From NCBI GenBank assembly GCA_963847675.1, contig CAWKAP010000007.1, positions 1 through 64,000 of the forward strand: a DNA stretch of 64,000 bases, in the 5' to 3' direction. How positions within the stretch are numbered: position 1 is the first letter of the stretch; each line of letters begins with the position of its first letter. The notes under the pieces were generated by a model. It saw only the letters and a program-made list of their open reading frames with translations, did not search any database and was not told the origin of the DNA. Below are positions 53,917-63,247 of this stretch, in pieces. A program made the position numbers and the translations under genes. This DNA comes from JADJWR01 sp963847675 (GTDB lineage: Bacteria > Pseudomonadota > Gammaproteobacteria > Burkholderiales > Burkholderiaceae_F).

Positions 53917-54810
53917 TCAGCGGCCTGACGCCTGCAGCGCGGCAATGCGATCCTCGATCGGCGGATGGCTGGAAAACAGCGCCATCATGCCGCTCGGTCG
54001 GCTATTGATGCCCATGCTCTTGACCTGCTGCGGCAGTTCGCCGGGCTCCATGCCGCCGAGGCGCGCCAGCGCGTTGATCATCGGACGCGGCGAACCCATG
54101 TACGACGCAGCGGCGGCGTCGGCGCGGAACTCGCGCTGCCGCGAGAACCAGGCAACGATGATCGCCGCCAGGAATCCGAGCGCGATGTCGAGCACGATGA
54201 CGCTCACCCAGTAGCCGATGCCCGGCGCGTCGCTCTCGTTCTTCAGGATCATGCGGTCGATCACCCAGCCGATCACGCGGGACAGGAACACGACGAAGGT
54301 GTTCATCACGCCCTGGATCAGGGTCAGCGTCACCATGTCGCCGTTGGCGACGTGCCCGACCTCGTGGCCGAGCACGGCGTCGACCTCTTCCTTGCTCATC
54401 GACTGCAGCAGGCCGGTCGACACCGCGACCAGCGCGCTGTTCTTCGACGCGCCGGTGGCGAACGCATTGGGCTCGCCTTCGTAGACGGCGACTTCGGGCA
54501 TGCCGATGCCGGCCTTCTGCGCATGCGCCCGGACCGCGTCGAGCAGCCACGCTTCCATCGCGTTCGACGGCTGGTCGATCACCCTTGCGCCGGTGGTCCA
54601 CTTGGCCATCCGCTTGCTGATCAGAAGCGAGATGAACGAGCCGGTGAAGCCGACCACGAGCGCGAACACGGCCAGCGCACCGATGTCGAGCTGGCGCCCG
54701 CTCACGCCTCCGAAGTTGATGCCGAACACCGCGCCGATGACGTTCAGGAACAGCATCAGCACGACGATGATCGCAAGGTTCGTGAACACGAACAGCGCGA
54801 TACGTTTCAT
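53917..54810 (-). CDS. htpX: HtpX membrane zinc metalloprotease
   Basis: A 297-residue inner-membrane M48 protease that degrades misfolded membrane proteins together with FtsH. Two N-terminal membrane segments (LFVFTNLAIIVVLMLFLNVI; IGALAVFALVVGFTGSFISL), the zinc motif H-E-x-x-H in AVLGHEVGHVANG and two more segments are present. The third ligand Glu is in REFRADAAAASYMG. The length matches E. coli HtpX. It is monocistronic with its own terminator. Confidence 0.95.
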   Translation of the reverse strand: MKRIALFVFTNLAIIVVLMLFLNVIGAVFGINFGGVSGRQLDIGALAVFALVVGFTGSFISLLISKRMAKWTTGARVIDQPSNAMEAWLLDAVRAHAQKAGIGMPEVAVYEGEPNAFATGASKNSALVAVSTGLLQSMSKEEVDAVLGHEVGHVANGDMVTLTLIQGVMNTFVVFLSRVIGWVIDRMILKNESDAPGIGYWVSVIVLDIALGFLAAIIVAWFSRQREFRADAAAASYMGSPRPMINALARLGGMEPGELPQQVKSMGINSRPSGMMALFSSHPPIEDRIAALQASGR

Positions 54811-55081
54811 AGAGTCTCCATAAGGTGGTTGACAAAACGCGCGCCAGTCTACTGAACGCGCCGGGGTTGCACCATCGATTCGATTTTCACGGATCTACAT
54901 TCGCGCACCTGCGACCGTCGGTCCTGTTCTTCGGGCGCAACTGGAGGACTTTGACCCCCTGCACCCACACCGGTTCAAAGTGTGGGCGTTCGCCCTCCCG
55001 TTCAAGTCCGGGGCAGTGCGAATCTTGCCTGCGCCCGGCTGGCTAGAATCTGCGGGTTTTCACGAGTGCAAAGAACCTTCC

Positions 55082-55714
55082 ATGACGCAGGTTTCCGTCG
55101 CAGGCGCAAACGCCCGCCCGATCGGCCCCGTGCCGCGCCTGATCTTCGCCAGCCGCTGGCTGCAGCTGCCGCTGTACGTCGGGCTGATCCTGGCGCAGGT
55201 CGTCTACGTCTATCACTTCTGGGCCGAACTGGTCCACCTGCTCGGCGCGATGTTCGGCGATGCGCGTTCGATCGCCGACCTGTTCAACGCGGTCGGCTAT
55301 GCGCTGCCCACCGAAGGCAGGCCGAAGATGAATGAAACCGTGATCATGCTGGTCGTGCTGGGCCTGATCGACGTGGTGATGATCTCCAACCTGCTGATCA
55401 TGGTGATCGTCGGCGGCTACGAGACGTTCGTGTCGCGGCTGAACCTCCAAGGCCATCCGGATCAGCCCGAATGGTTGTCGCACGTCAATGCCAGCGTATT
55501 GAAGGTCAAGCTGGCAACGGCGATCATCGGCATCAGTTCGATCCACCTGCTGAAGACCTTCATCAACGCGGCCAATTACGACAGCAAGACGCTGATCGCA
55601 CAGACGGGCATCCATTTGACCTTCCTGCTCTCGGCAATGGCCATCGCCGCCACCGACCGCATCCTGTTCGGCAGTGCGCGGCCGCAAGTCGTAGGCGGCC
55701 AGCCGCCGCACTGA
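55082..55714 (+). CDS. UPF0114/YqhA-family membrane protein
   Basis: A 210-residue protein with about four membrane segments (LQLPLYVGLILAQVVYVYHF; NETVIMLVVLGLIDVVMISN; VKLATAIIGISSIHLLKTF; GIHLTFLLSAMAIAATDRIL). It fits the YqhA/TIGR00645 family, whose function is unknown. The start ATG 55082 is chosen for the family length; an open frame continues upstream to 54980. It ends 58 bases before the fumarase gene. Confidence 0.82.
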   Translation: MTQVSVAGANARPIGPVPRLIFASRWLQLPLYVGLILAQVVYVYHFWAELVHLLGAMFGDARSIADLFNAVGYALPTEGRPKMNETVIMLVVLGLIDVVMISNLLIMVIVGGYETFVSRLNLQGHPDQPEWLSHVNASVLKVKLATAIIGISSIHLLKTFINAANYDSKTLIAQTGIHLTFLLSAMAIAATDRILFGSARPQVVGGQPPH

Positions 55715-55772
55715 GCGCCCGCGCGAGGGGCACAGACGGACTTCACCTGCACCAAGGACACGCGAGGCAACC

Positions 55773-57296
55773 ATGACAACGATCAAGCAGGCCGACCTCA
55801 TCGAAAGCATCGCCGCGGCGCTGCAGTACATCAGCTACTACCATCCGGCCGATTTCATCGCCCACCTCGCGCGCGCCTACGAGGAGGAGCAGAGCCCGGC
55901 GGCGAAGGACTCGATCGCGCAGATCCTGACCAACTCGAAGATGTGCGCCGAGGGCCACCGGCCGCTCTGCCAGGACACCGGCATCGTCAACGTCTTCCTC
56001 AAGGTCGGCATGGACGTGCGCTGGGACGGCTTCACCGGATCGCTCGAGGACGCCGTCAACGAAGGCGTGCGCCGCGGCTACCTGAATCCGGACAACGTGC
56101 TGCGCGCCTCGGTCGTCAGCCCGCCCGAGTTCGGCCGCAAGAACACCAAGGACAACACGCCGGCGGTGATCAACGTGCAGATCGTGCCAGGCGGCACGGT
56201 CGAGGTGCAGGTGGCGGCCAAGGGCGGCGGCTCGGAAAACAAGAGCAAGTTCGTGATGCTCAACCCGTCGGACTCGATCGTCGACTGGGTGCTGAAGACG
56301 GTGCCGACGATGGGCGCGGGCTGGTGCCCGCCGGGCATGCTCGGCATCGGCATCGGCGGCACGGCCGAGAAGGCGATGACGATGGCCAAGGAAGCGCTGA
56401 TGGACGACATCGACATGTACGAGTTGCGCCGCCGCGGCCCGGCCAACGACGTCGAGAAGCTGCGCCTCGAGCTCTTCGAAAAGGTCAACGCGCTGGGGAT
56501 CGGCGCGCAGGGGCTGGGCGGGCTGACGACGGTGCTCGACGTCAAGATCAGGATGTATCCGACCCATGCCGCAGGCAAGCCGGTGGCGATGATCCCGAAC
56601 TGCGCCGCAACCCGCCATGCGCACTTCGTGCTCGACGGCAGCGGCCCGGCGTATCTGGAGCCGCCGTCGCTCGACCTGTGGCCGAAGGTGCAGTGGGCGC
56701 CCGACTATCAGAAGAGCAAGCGGGTCGACCTGAACAAGCTGACGAAAGAGGAAATCGCCTCGTGGAAGCCGGGCGACACCCTGCTGCTCTCCGGCAGGAT
56801 GCTGACCGGCCGCGATGCGGCGCACCAGCGCATCAAGGACATGCTGGCCAAGGGCGAGAAGCTGCCGGTCGACTTCACCAACCGGGTCATCTACTACGTC
56901 GGCCCGGTCGACCCGGTGCGCGACGAAGTCGTCGGCCCGGCCGGCCCGACCACCGCCACGCGGATGGACAAGTTCACCGAGATGATGCTCGCGCAGACCG
57001 GGCTGATCGCGATGATCGGCAAGTCCGAGCGAGGTCCGGTGGCGATCGAGGCCATCCGCAAGCACAAGAGCGCTTACCTGATGGCCGTCGGCGGCGCGGC
57101 GTACCTGGTGGCCAAGGCGATCAAGGCGGCCAAGGTCCTCGCCTTCGCCGACCTCGGCATGGAGGCGATCTACGAATTCGACGTCAAGGACATGCCGGTG
57201 ACGGTCGCAGTCAGCAGCGACGGCACCTCCGTGCACGAGACCGGCCCACGCGAGTGGCAGGCGAAGATCGGCAAGATCCCCGTGGCGGCGGAATGA
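55773..57296 (+). CDS. fumA: Class I fumarate hydratase, iron-sulfur type
   Basis: A 507-residue [4Fe-4S] fumarase of the TCA cycle, sensitive to oxygen. Ligand cysteines are seen in CQDTGIVNVFLKVG and in PNCAATRHAHF, and a third lies in AGWCPPGMLGIGIGG. The N-terminal catalytic and C-terminal swivel domains are both complete (VGPAGPTTATRMD; AVGGAAYLVAKAIKAAK). Start ATG after AAGGACACGCGAGGCAACC. It is a single gene followed by an inverted repeat. Confidence 0.93.
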   Translation: MTTIKQADLIESIAAALQYISYYHPADFIAHLARAYEEEQSPAAKDSIAQILTNSKMCAEGHRPLCQDTGIVNVFLKVGMDVRWDGFTGSLEDAVNEGVRRGYLNPDNVLRASVVSPPEFGRKNTKDNTPAVINVQIVPGGTVEVQVAAKGGGSENKSKFVMLNPSDSIVDWVLKTVPTMGAGWCPPGMLGIGIGGTAEKAMTMAKEALMDDIDMYELRRRGPANDVEKLRLELFEKVNALGIGAQGLGGLTTVLDVKIRMYPTHAAGKPVAMIPNCAATRHAHFVLDGSGPAYLEPPSLDLWPKVQWAPDYQKSKRVDLNKLTKEEIASWKPGDTLLLSGRMLTGRDAAHQRIKDMLAKGEKLPVDFTNRVIYYVGPVDPVRDEVVGPAGPTTATRMDKFTEMMLAQTGLIAMIGKSERGPVAIEAIRKHKSAYLMAVGGAAYLVAKAIKAAKVLAFADLGMEAIYEFDVKDMPVTVAVSSDGTSVHETGPREWQAKIGKIPVAAE

Positions 57297-57301
57297 AGGG
57301 C

Positions 57302-57452
57302 TTTTGCCACGGATTGACACGGATGAACACGGATTAAGACAGTGGCCACGCGCGGCGCCCCAGCGAATGGCCGGTGACCCCGTCAATCCGGGTGCAGCCG
57401 CGACGGCCGTCTTGCGGTTGAATCCGTGAAATCCGTGTCAATCGGTGGCAAT
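57302..57452. repeat. Inverted-repeat element between fumA and cysM
   Basis: The left arm at about 57302-57333 (TTGCCACGGATTGACACGGA onward) and the right arm at about 57419-57452 are reverse complements with few mismatches, with about 85 bases between. Each arm contains tandem CACGGAT units. This text (ACGGATxxACACGGAT) is a dispersed palindromic element known from many bacterial genomes and may fold in RNA. It ends 12 bases from the cysM stop. Confidence 0.7.
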
Positions 57453-57463
57453 AAATCCTTTCC

Positions 57464-58369
57464 TCACACGGGAAAGACGCCGGTTGAAAGGTAACGGTCG
57501 CCGCGATCGCAGACGATGAACACGATCGTCGCGCCCTCGACCTCGGCGGCGATGCGCAGGGCAATGACGCAGGCGCCCGCTGCCGAGATGCCGCAGAAGA
57601 TTCCTTCCTCTGCGGCGAGACGGCGTGCCATCGCCTCGGCGTCGGCCTGCGTGACGTACTCCAGCCTGTCGACGCGGCTCGCGTCGTAGATCTTCGGCAG
57701 GTAGGCCGGCGGCCACTTGCGGATGCCCGGTATCTGCGAGCCCTCGGCAGGCTGCGCGCCGATGATGTGCACGCCGGGATTCATTTCCTTCAGGAAGCGC
57801 GACACGCCCACGATCGTTCCGGTGGTGCCCATCGCGCTGACGAAGTGCGTGACTCGCCCATGGGTGTCACGCCATATCTCGGGTCCGGTCGCTTCGTAGT
57901 GGGCTCGCGGATTGTCGGCATTGGCGAACTGATCGAGTACCTTGCCCTCGCCTTTCGCCTGCATTTCCATCGCCACGTCGCGCGCGTATTCCATGCCGCC
58001 CTTTGCCGCCGGGGTCAGGATCAGCTCGGCGCCGTACGCGGTCATGCTGGCGCGCCGTTCGGCGGACAGGTTGTCCGGCATGATCAGCGTCATCCGGTAG
58101 CCCTTCATCGCCGAGATCATCGCCAGCGCGATGCCGGTGTTGCCGCTGGTGGCCTCGATCAGCCGGTCGCCGGGGCGGATCTCGCCGCGCTCCTCGGCGC
58201 GACTGATCATCGAGAAGGCGGGGCGGTCCTTGACCGAGCCGCCGGGGTTGTTTCCTTCGAGCTTGCCGAGCACCACGTTGCCGTGCCGCGCACTGCGCTC
58301 GGCGCCGATGCGCTGCAGTCGGACCAGCGGCGTGTTGCCGATGGTCGCCGCGATCTCCTGGTACGTCAT
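57464..58369 (-). CDS. cysM: Cysteine synthase B (O-acetylserine sulfhydrylase B)
   Basis: A 301-residue PLP enzyme that makes cysteine from O-acetylserine with sulfide or S-sulfocysteine from thiosulfate, which fits a thiosulfate-using cell. The PLP Lys is in NNPGGSVKDRPAFSM, the substrate loop is ATSGNTGIALAM and the phosphate loop SAMGTTGTIVGVS. The short length favours CysM over CysK. The start overlaps the ComEA-like stop by four bases. Confidence 0.9.
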   Translation of the reverse strand: MTYQEIAATIGNTPLVRLQRIGAERSARHGNVVLGKLEGNNPGGSVKDRPAFSMISRAEERGEIRPGDRLIEATSGNTGIALAMISAMKGYRMTLIMPDNLSAERRASMTAYGAELILTPAAKGGMEYARDVAMEMQAKGEGKVLDQFANADNPRAHYEATGPEIWRDTHGRVTHFVSAMGTTGTIVGVSRFLKEMNPGVHIIGAQPAEGSQIPGIRKWPPAYLPKIYDASRVDRLEYVTQADAEAMARRLAAEEGIFCGISAAGACVIALRIAAEVEGATIVFIVCDRGDRYLSTGVFPV

Positions 58370-58644
58370 TGCCGTTTCCCGCCGTCGTCCGGCAGCGGCC
58401 TGCCGTTGACGGTGAGGCCCTGCCGGCGCAGCTGCTCGGCACGCTTGCCGCCGATCCCGGCCACCCGCGCAGCGAGATCGTTCCAGTCGGCAAACGGGCG
58501 CTCGCTGCGTGCCTGCAGGATGCGCTCGGTCGTCGCCACGCCGAGTCCCTGGATGCGCTCCAGCTCGGCTCGCGTGGCCGTGTTGATGTCGAGAGCCGCC
58601 GCAATCGACGGCGCCAGCACCAGCAGCAGGGGCAGGATGTGCAT
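58366..58644 (-). CDS. ComEA-like helix-hairpin-helix protein
   Basis: A 92-residue exported protein with a signal peptide (HILPLLLVLAPSIAAALDIN) followed by two helix-hairpin-helix motifs (INTATRAELERIQGLGVAT; DLAARVAGIGGKRAEQLR). ComEA binds incoming DNA in the periplasm during transformation; short forms without a clear competence link are common. Its stop overlaps the cysM start. Confidence 0.83.
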   Translation of the reverse strand: MHILPLLLVLAPSIAAALDINTATRAELERIQGLGVATTERILQARSERPFADWNDLAARVAGIGGKRAEQLRRQGLTVNGRPLPDDGGKRQ

Positions 58645-58652
58645 TGCGCCCG

Positions 58653-59825
58653 TTATTGCGCGTCGAGTTCCTCGATGCGGCGCGGCGGATAGCTGTCCCA
58701 GCTGGTGCAGCCGGGGCACTGCCAGTGGAACTCGCGTGCCCGGAAGCCGCACTTGCTGCAACGATAGCGCGCCAGCCTGCGCGCCTGCGCCTGGATCAAC
58801 GCGCGCAGCTGCTCGACGGGCGCATCGCCAAACGCGGTGGCCGCACGCGACGCCAGCAGTCGCTCGAAGCCGAGCAGCGACGGATGCCGTTGCAGCTCGT
58901 CGCGCAACAGTACTTCGGCAGGGGCCGCGCCTTCCCACGCAGCGACGCGGCTATGGGTCACGTCGAGCAGGTCGATCGACGGGTGGTCGAGCAGGCTGCG
59001 GCGCAGGAAATTCAGCGCCTCGACACGCTGCCCTTCCGCCTCGAGTGCGTCGGCGAGCCGGCCGGCAACCAGCGGCAGGTAATCTGGATTCAGCTCGGCG
59101 ACCTGCCGCCAGTGACCAATCGCGTCCTGGCGATTCCCGTCCCGGACCGCCAGATCGCCGGCAAGGATCGCTGCCCGGACCGACCTGCGGTTGACCTTCA
59201 GCGCCTGCGCGAGATGGCTCCGCGCTGCGCCGTCATCGCCTGCGGCCAGCGCTTGCTCGGCCGACTCGCAGTGAAAGTGAGCCACCTGGGAATGGCTGCT
59301 TTCGCCGGCCTCGCGCTCCAGCCGGCGCGAGACCTCGATCGCCTTGTCCCATTCGCGCTCCATCTGGTAGATGCGCAGCAGCGCGCGCATTGCCTCGACG
59401 CGATGACGGGGCTCGTCGAGCAGACGGGTGAAGCTGTCTTCGGCGCGGTCGAGCAGTCCGCCCTTGAGGAAGTCCTGCCCCAGCTCGGCCAGGGCTTCCG
59501 CGCGGCTGCGCGCGGGCAGGTCGGCGCGGTTGATCAGGTGCGTGTGAATGCGAACGGCGCGATCGACCTCGCCGCGCCGGCGGAACAGGTTGCCGAGCGC
59601 AAAATGCAGGTCGATCGTTTCCGGGTCGAGCTTGACGACTTCGATGAACGCGTCGATCGCCTTGTCCGGCTGCTCGTTGAGGAGATAGTTGAGGCCGCGG
59701 AAGTACGCGCGCGGCCCGCCGTCGGCATCGCTGCTTCGCTGGCGGGTATCGACGCCACGCAGCCACCAGCCGGCCGCGAACAGCAGCGGCAGCAGCAGCA
59801 GGTACCACAGTTCGAACTCGATCAT
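58653..59825 (-). CDS. lapB: Lipopolysaccharide assembly protein B
   Basis: A 390-residue membrane-anchored protein that regulates LpxC turnover with FtsH and coordinates LPS assembly. An N-terminal anchor (ELWYLLLLPLLFAAGWWLRG), TPR repeats in the middle (LNYLLNEQPDKAIDAFIEVV; HFALGNLFRRRGEVDRAVRI) and a rubredoxin-like C-terminus with CSKCGFRAREFHWQCPGC are all present. The ATG overlaps the lapA stop by four bases. Confidence 0.93.
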   Translation of the reverse strand: MIEFELWYLLLLPLLFAAGWWLRGVDTRQRSSDADGGPRAYFRGLNYLLNEQPDKAIDAFIEVVKLDPETIDLHFALGNLFRRRGEVDRAVRIHTHLINRADLPARSRAEALAELGQDFLKGGLLDRAEDSFTRLLDEPRHRVEAMRALLRIYQMEREWDKAIEVSRRLEREAGESSHSQVAHFHCESAEQALAAGDDGAARSHLAQALKVNRRSVRAAILAGDLAVRDGNRQDAIGHWRQVAELNPDYLPLVAGRLADALEAEGQRVEALNFLRRSLLDHPSIDLLDVTHSRVAAWEGAAPAEVLLRDELQRHPSLLGFERLLASRAATAFGDAPVEQLRALIQAQARRLARYRCSKCGFRAREFHWQCPGCTSWDSYPPRRIEELDAQ

Positions 59826-60190
59826 CGGCGCGTCGTCGCGCCACCGCCCTCGGCGCTATCGAGATCGCCGACCGCGCCGGCACTGCGCGCGACATTGGCC
59901 AGGCGGTCGCCCCCAACGTCGGCATCGGCCGACGGGGCAGCGCGAAGCCGCGTCTCGCCGCTCCCGGCTGCAGCGGCCCGCCGATGCAAACGATAGAGCC
60001 TCGGCGCAAGCGCCATTGCGCCGAGCACCATGCCGACCAGAAGGCACCCCAGCATCACCACCACCAGCGGAACGCCCTCCCAGCGCAGCGTCTCGGTCAG
60101 GCGAACCGTCACCGGCATCGTGTTCTTCAGCGCGAACCACAGCACCGCGAGGAAGAACAGCAGGCGCAGAAGCCACGCGACAATGTTCAT
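59822..60190 (-). CDS. lapA: Lipopolysaccharide assembly protein A
   Basis: A 122-residue inner-membrane protein of the LapA/DUF1049 family with two membrane segments (IVAWLLRLLFFLAVLWFALK; VVVMLGCLLVGMVLGAMALA) and a charged tail. It works with LapB, whose gene follows with an ATGA overlap. E. coli LapA is about 100 residues; the tail here is somewhat longer. Confidence 0.88.
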   Translation of the reverse strand: MNIVAWLLRLLFFLAVLWFALKNTMPVTVRLTETLRWEGVPLVVVMLGCLLVGMVLGAMALAPRLYRLHRRAAAAGSGETRLRAAPSADADVGGDRLANVARSAGAVGDLDSAEGGGATTRR

Positions 60191-60269
60191 CCGCTTGCAT
60201 CTCCAGTCGTGACCGGATTCTAAGCGTGCGCCTGCGCCGCGCGTGCCCGCCGCGACCGTGAACGCGGGC

Positions 60270-60296
60270 AAGAAAAAGCCCCGCGCGCGGCGGGGC
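60270..60296 (-). terminator. Rho-independent terminator of ihfB
   Basis: The stem arms are 60278-60284 and 60290-60296 (GCCCCGC with GCGGGGC), followed on the minus strand by TTTTTCTT (60270-60277). It lies 28 bases beyond the ihfB stop, so the rpsA-ihfB transcript probably ends here before lapA. Confidence 0.85.
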
Positions 60297-60323
60297 AGGA
60301 GCTTCTTGCAACAGCCCGGGCCG

Positions 60324-60659
60324 TCAGCCCGACGCAGCAGGCGCTGCATCGGGCACCGGGCTTTCTTCGCCGCCGTGATCGACGCGACTGCGCAGTTCCT
60401 TGCCCGCCTTGAAATGCGGCACGAACTTCGCCGGAACGTGGACCCGCTCACCGGACTTTGGATTGCGCCCGATACGCGGCGGACGGTAGTTGAGCGCAAA
60501 ACTGCCGAAGCCGCGGATCTCGACGCGACCGCCTTCCGCCAGCGCCCGTGTCATGGTCTCGAGCATGCACTTGACCGCCTCGTCCGCGTCGCGCGGCGGC
60601 AGCCGCGGGTTGCGCTCGGACAGGCGGCCGATGAGCTCGGAACGGGTCAGCATCTTCAT
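60324..60659 (-). CDS. ihfB: Integration host factor beta subunit
   Basis: A 111-residue DNA-bending protein. MKMLTRSELIGRLSERNPRL opens the HU/IHF fold. The beta-arm contains GRNPKSGERVHVPAKFVPHF with the Pro that intercalates in DNA, and the end KAGKELRSRVD is followed by a short acidic tail longer than in E. coli (94 residues). It follows rpsA by 20 bases, the usual neighbour. Confidence 0.93.
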   Translation of the reverse strand: MKMLTRSELIGRLSERNPRLPPRDADEAVKCMLETMTRALAEGGRVEIRGFGSFALNYRPPRIGRNPKSGERVHVPAKFVPHFKAGKELRSRVDHGGEESPVPDAAPAASG

Positions 60660-60679
60660 GGCGATCGCGCCTTTGCCGG

Positions 60680-62383
60680 CTAGCGATTGTCGAGCTTCGC
60701 CTTCAGCAGTGCGCCGAGGCTGGTCGTGCCGGTTGCGGCCTCGGCCTTCATCCGTTCGATTGCCTCGCTCGCCTCGGCGCTGTCCCTGGCCTTGATCGAC
60801 AGGTTGAGGCTGCGGTTCTTGCGGTCGACGTTGATGATCAGCGCAGTGACCGAGTCCCCTTCCTTCAGGTGGTTGCGCGCGTCCTCGACGCGGTCGGACG
60901 AGATCTCCGATGCGCGCAGGTAGCCTTCGACGTCGCCGCCAAGCTCGATCACCGCACCCTTGGCATCCACGCTCCTGACCTTGCCGGTGACCAGCGATCC
61001 CTTCTCGTGGGTGGCGGCAAAGTTGCTGAACGGATCGCCGGCCAGCTGCTTGATGCCGAGCGAAATGCGCTCCCGCTCGACGTCGATCGCCAGCACCACC
61101 GCCTCGATGTCGTCGCCCTTCTTGAACTTGCGCACGGCTTCCTCGCCGGGCTCGTTCCACGACAGGTCCGACAGGTGCACCAGGCCGTCGATGTTGCCCG
61201 GCAGGCCGATGAACACGCCGAAGTCGGTGATCGACTTGATCTGCCCTTTGACACGGTCGCCCTTCTTGTGCGCGATGGCGAAGTCGTCCCATGGATTCGG
61301 CTTGCACTGCTTCATGCCGAGCGAAATGCGGCGCCGGTCCTCGTCGATCTCGAGCACCATCACCTCGACCTCGTCGCCGAGCGCGACGACCTTCTTCGGG
61401 TCGACGTTCTTGTTGGTCCAGTCCATCTCGGACACGTGCACCAGACCCTCGATGCCGGCCTCGATCTCGACGAACGAGCCGTAGTCGGTGATGTTGGTGA
61501 TCTTGCCGAACAGACGCGTTCCCTGCGGATAGCGCCGGCCCAGGCCGACCCACGGATCCTCGCCGAGCTGCTTCAGGCCGAGCGAAACGCGGTTCTTCTC
61601 CTGGTCGAACTTCAGGACCTTGGCGGTCAGCTCCTGGCCCACCTGCACGACCTCGCTCGGGTGACGCACGCGCCGCCAGGCGAGATCCGTGATGTGGAGC
61701 AGGCCATCGATGCCGCCGAGATCGACAAACGCGCCGTAATCGGTGATGTTCTTGACCACGCCGTTGACGATCGCACCCTCGCGCAGCGTCTCGAGCAGCT
61801 TGGCGCGTTCCTCGCCCATGCTGGCCTCGATCACCGCACGGCGCGACACGACCACGTTGTTGCGCTTGCGGTCGAGCTTGATGACCTTGAACTCGAGCGT
61901 CTTGCCCTCGTACGGCGTCGTGTCCTTGACCGGCCGGGTGTCGACCAGCGAGCCCGGCAGGAACGCGCGGATGCCGTTGGTCATCACGGTCAGGCCGCCC
62001 TTGACCTTGCCGGAGATCGTGCCGCTGACCAGTTCGCCGTTCTCGAGCGCCTTTTCCAGGTTCAGCCAGGCCGCCAGCCGCTTGGCCTTGTCGCGCGACA
62101 GGATCGTGTCGCCATAGCCGTTCTCCAGCGATTCGATCGCCACCGAGACGAAGTCGCCCGGCTTGACGTCGAGTTCGCCGACGTCGTTCTTGAATTCCTC
62201 GAGCGGGATATAGGCCTCGCTCTTGAGGCCGGCGTTGACCACCACGAAGTTGTAGTCGACGCGGACCACCTCGGCGGTGATCACCTCGCCGGCACGCATT
62301 TCCTTGCGCGCCAGGCTTTCTTCGAACAGTGCCGCAAAGCTCTCTTTGCCAGAGCCGGTTTGAGTTGCAACGGAAGACATCAT
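60680..62383 (-). CDS. rpsA: 30S ribosomal protein S1
   Basis: A 567-residue protein of six S1/OB-fold repeats (for example GEVITAEVVRVDYNFVVVNA; GVVKNITDYGAFVDLGGIDG; GKITNITDYGSFVEIEAGIE; GQIKSITDFGVFIGLPGNID; GKVRSVDAKGAVIELGGDVE). The start has two ATG codons in a row (62378-62383) after GAAGG; the second has the better spacing. It is slightly longer than the E. coli protein (557). Confidence 0.95.
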   Translation of the reverse strand: MMSSVATQTGSGKESFAALFEESLARKEMRAGEVITAEVVRVDYNFVVVNAGLKSEAYIPLEEFKNDVGELDVKPGDFVSVAIESLENGYGDTILSRDKAKRLAAWLNLEKALENGELVSGTISGKVKGGLTVMTNGIRAFLPGSLVDTRPVKDTTPYEGKTLEFKVIKLDRKRNNVVVSRRAVIEASMGEERAKLLETLREGAIVNGVVKNITDYGAFVDLGGIDGLLHITDLAWRRVRHPSEVVQVGQELTAKVLKFDQEKNRVSLGLKQLGEDPWVGLGRRYPQGTRLFGKITNITDYGSFVEIEAGIEGLVHVSEMDWTNKNVDPKKVVALGDEVEVMVLEIDEDRRRISLGMKQCKPNPWDDFAIAHKKGDRVKGQIKSITDFGVFIGLPGNIDGLVHLSDLSWNEPGEEAVRKFKKGDDIEAVVLAIDVERERISLGIKQLAGDPFSNFAATHEKGSLVTGKVRSVDAKGAVIELGGDVEGYLRASEISSDRVEDARNHLKEGDSVTALIINVDRKNRSLNLSIKARDSAEASEAIERMKAEAATGTTSLGALLKAKLDNR

Positions 62384-62491
62384 TGACCTTCGATCACGCC
62401 AAGGACTTGCGCCCTGGCGGAGTTGATCACCACGCGAACTGCCCGCCGGGCGAGACCGCGCACCCTGCCGACGCCGCCAGTCGTGCGCGGC

Positions 62492-63148
62492 TCAGCCCTC
62501 GCCGTGCCAGCGCAGAATCTGCGCGACGACCTGTTCGATCGAGAGATGCGAACTGTCGAGCTGGCGGGCGTCTTCTGCAGGCTTCAAGGGCGACGCGGAA
62601 CGACTGCTGTCGCGTTCGTCACGCGCCTTGAGCTCCTGCGAAAGAGCGGCGATATTACTGGAAAATCCTTTTTCGCTCAACTGCTTATGACGGCGCTCGG
62701 CGCGCGCCTCGGTGGTCGCGGTGAGAAAGACTTTCAGCCGCGCGTCCGGAAACAGCACCGTACCCATGTCGCGCCCGTCCGCCACCAGCCCCGGCGGACG
62801 ACGGAATGCCCTCTGCAGGTCGAGCAGCGCCTCGCGCAGCGGCGGATGCACCGCAATCCGTGATGCCATCGCGCCGACGTCCTCGCGCCGGATGTCGTCG
62901 GTCACGTCCCGCCCGTCGAGCTCAATCCGGCCGCCGACGAACGCTGGCCGCAGTTCCCGGGCGAGCGCCGCCAGCCCCGCCGCATCGGCGTCCGCCACGC
63001 CCGCCTCGATCGCGCGCAGCGCCACCAGACGGTACAGCGCGCCGCTGTCCAGGTACTGCCAGCCCAGCGCGGTCGCGACGCGCTGCGCCACCGTCCCCTT
63101 GCCGGAAGCCGTCGGGCCATCGATGGCGATCACCGGCACGGTCTTCAT
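62492..63148 (-). CDS. cmk: Cytidylate kinase
   Basis: A 218-residue CMP/dCMP kinase. The P-loop IDGPTASGKGTVAQRVA is at residues 9-25, the CMP-binding region includes DSGALYRLVALRA and VADGRDMGTVLFPDA, and the lid follows at ATTEARAERRHKQL. ATG at 63146-63148 is chosen by family length; the frame stays open to 63187. It lies between aroA and rpsA, the standard betaproteobacterial order. Confidence 0.94.
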   Translation of the reverse strand: MKTVPVIAIDGPTASGKGTVAQRVATALGWQYLDSGALYRLVALRAIEAGVADADAAGLAALARELRPAFVGGRIELDGRDVTDDIRREDVGAMASRIAVHPPLREALLDLQRAFRRPPGLVADGRDMGTVLFPDARLKVFLTATTEARAERRHKQLSEKGFSSNIAALSQELKARDERDSSRSASPLKPAEDARQLDSSHLSIEQVVAQILRWHGEG

Positions 63149-63247
63149 CAACAGCCTTTCGCTATCGCCACGATCGACACAATTCAATGGACGGCCGTGC
63201 TCCGGCCGCTAGCATGGCCAGCAACGATTGCGTCACTGGACATTGCG

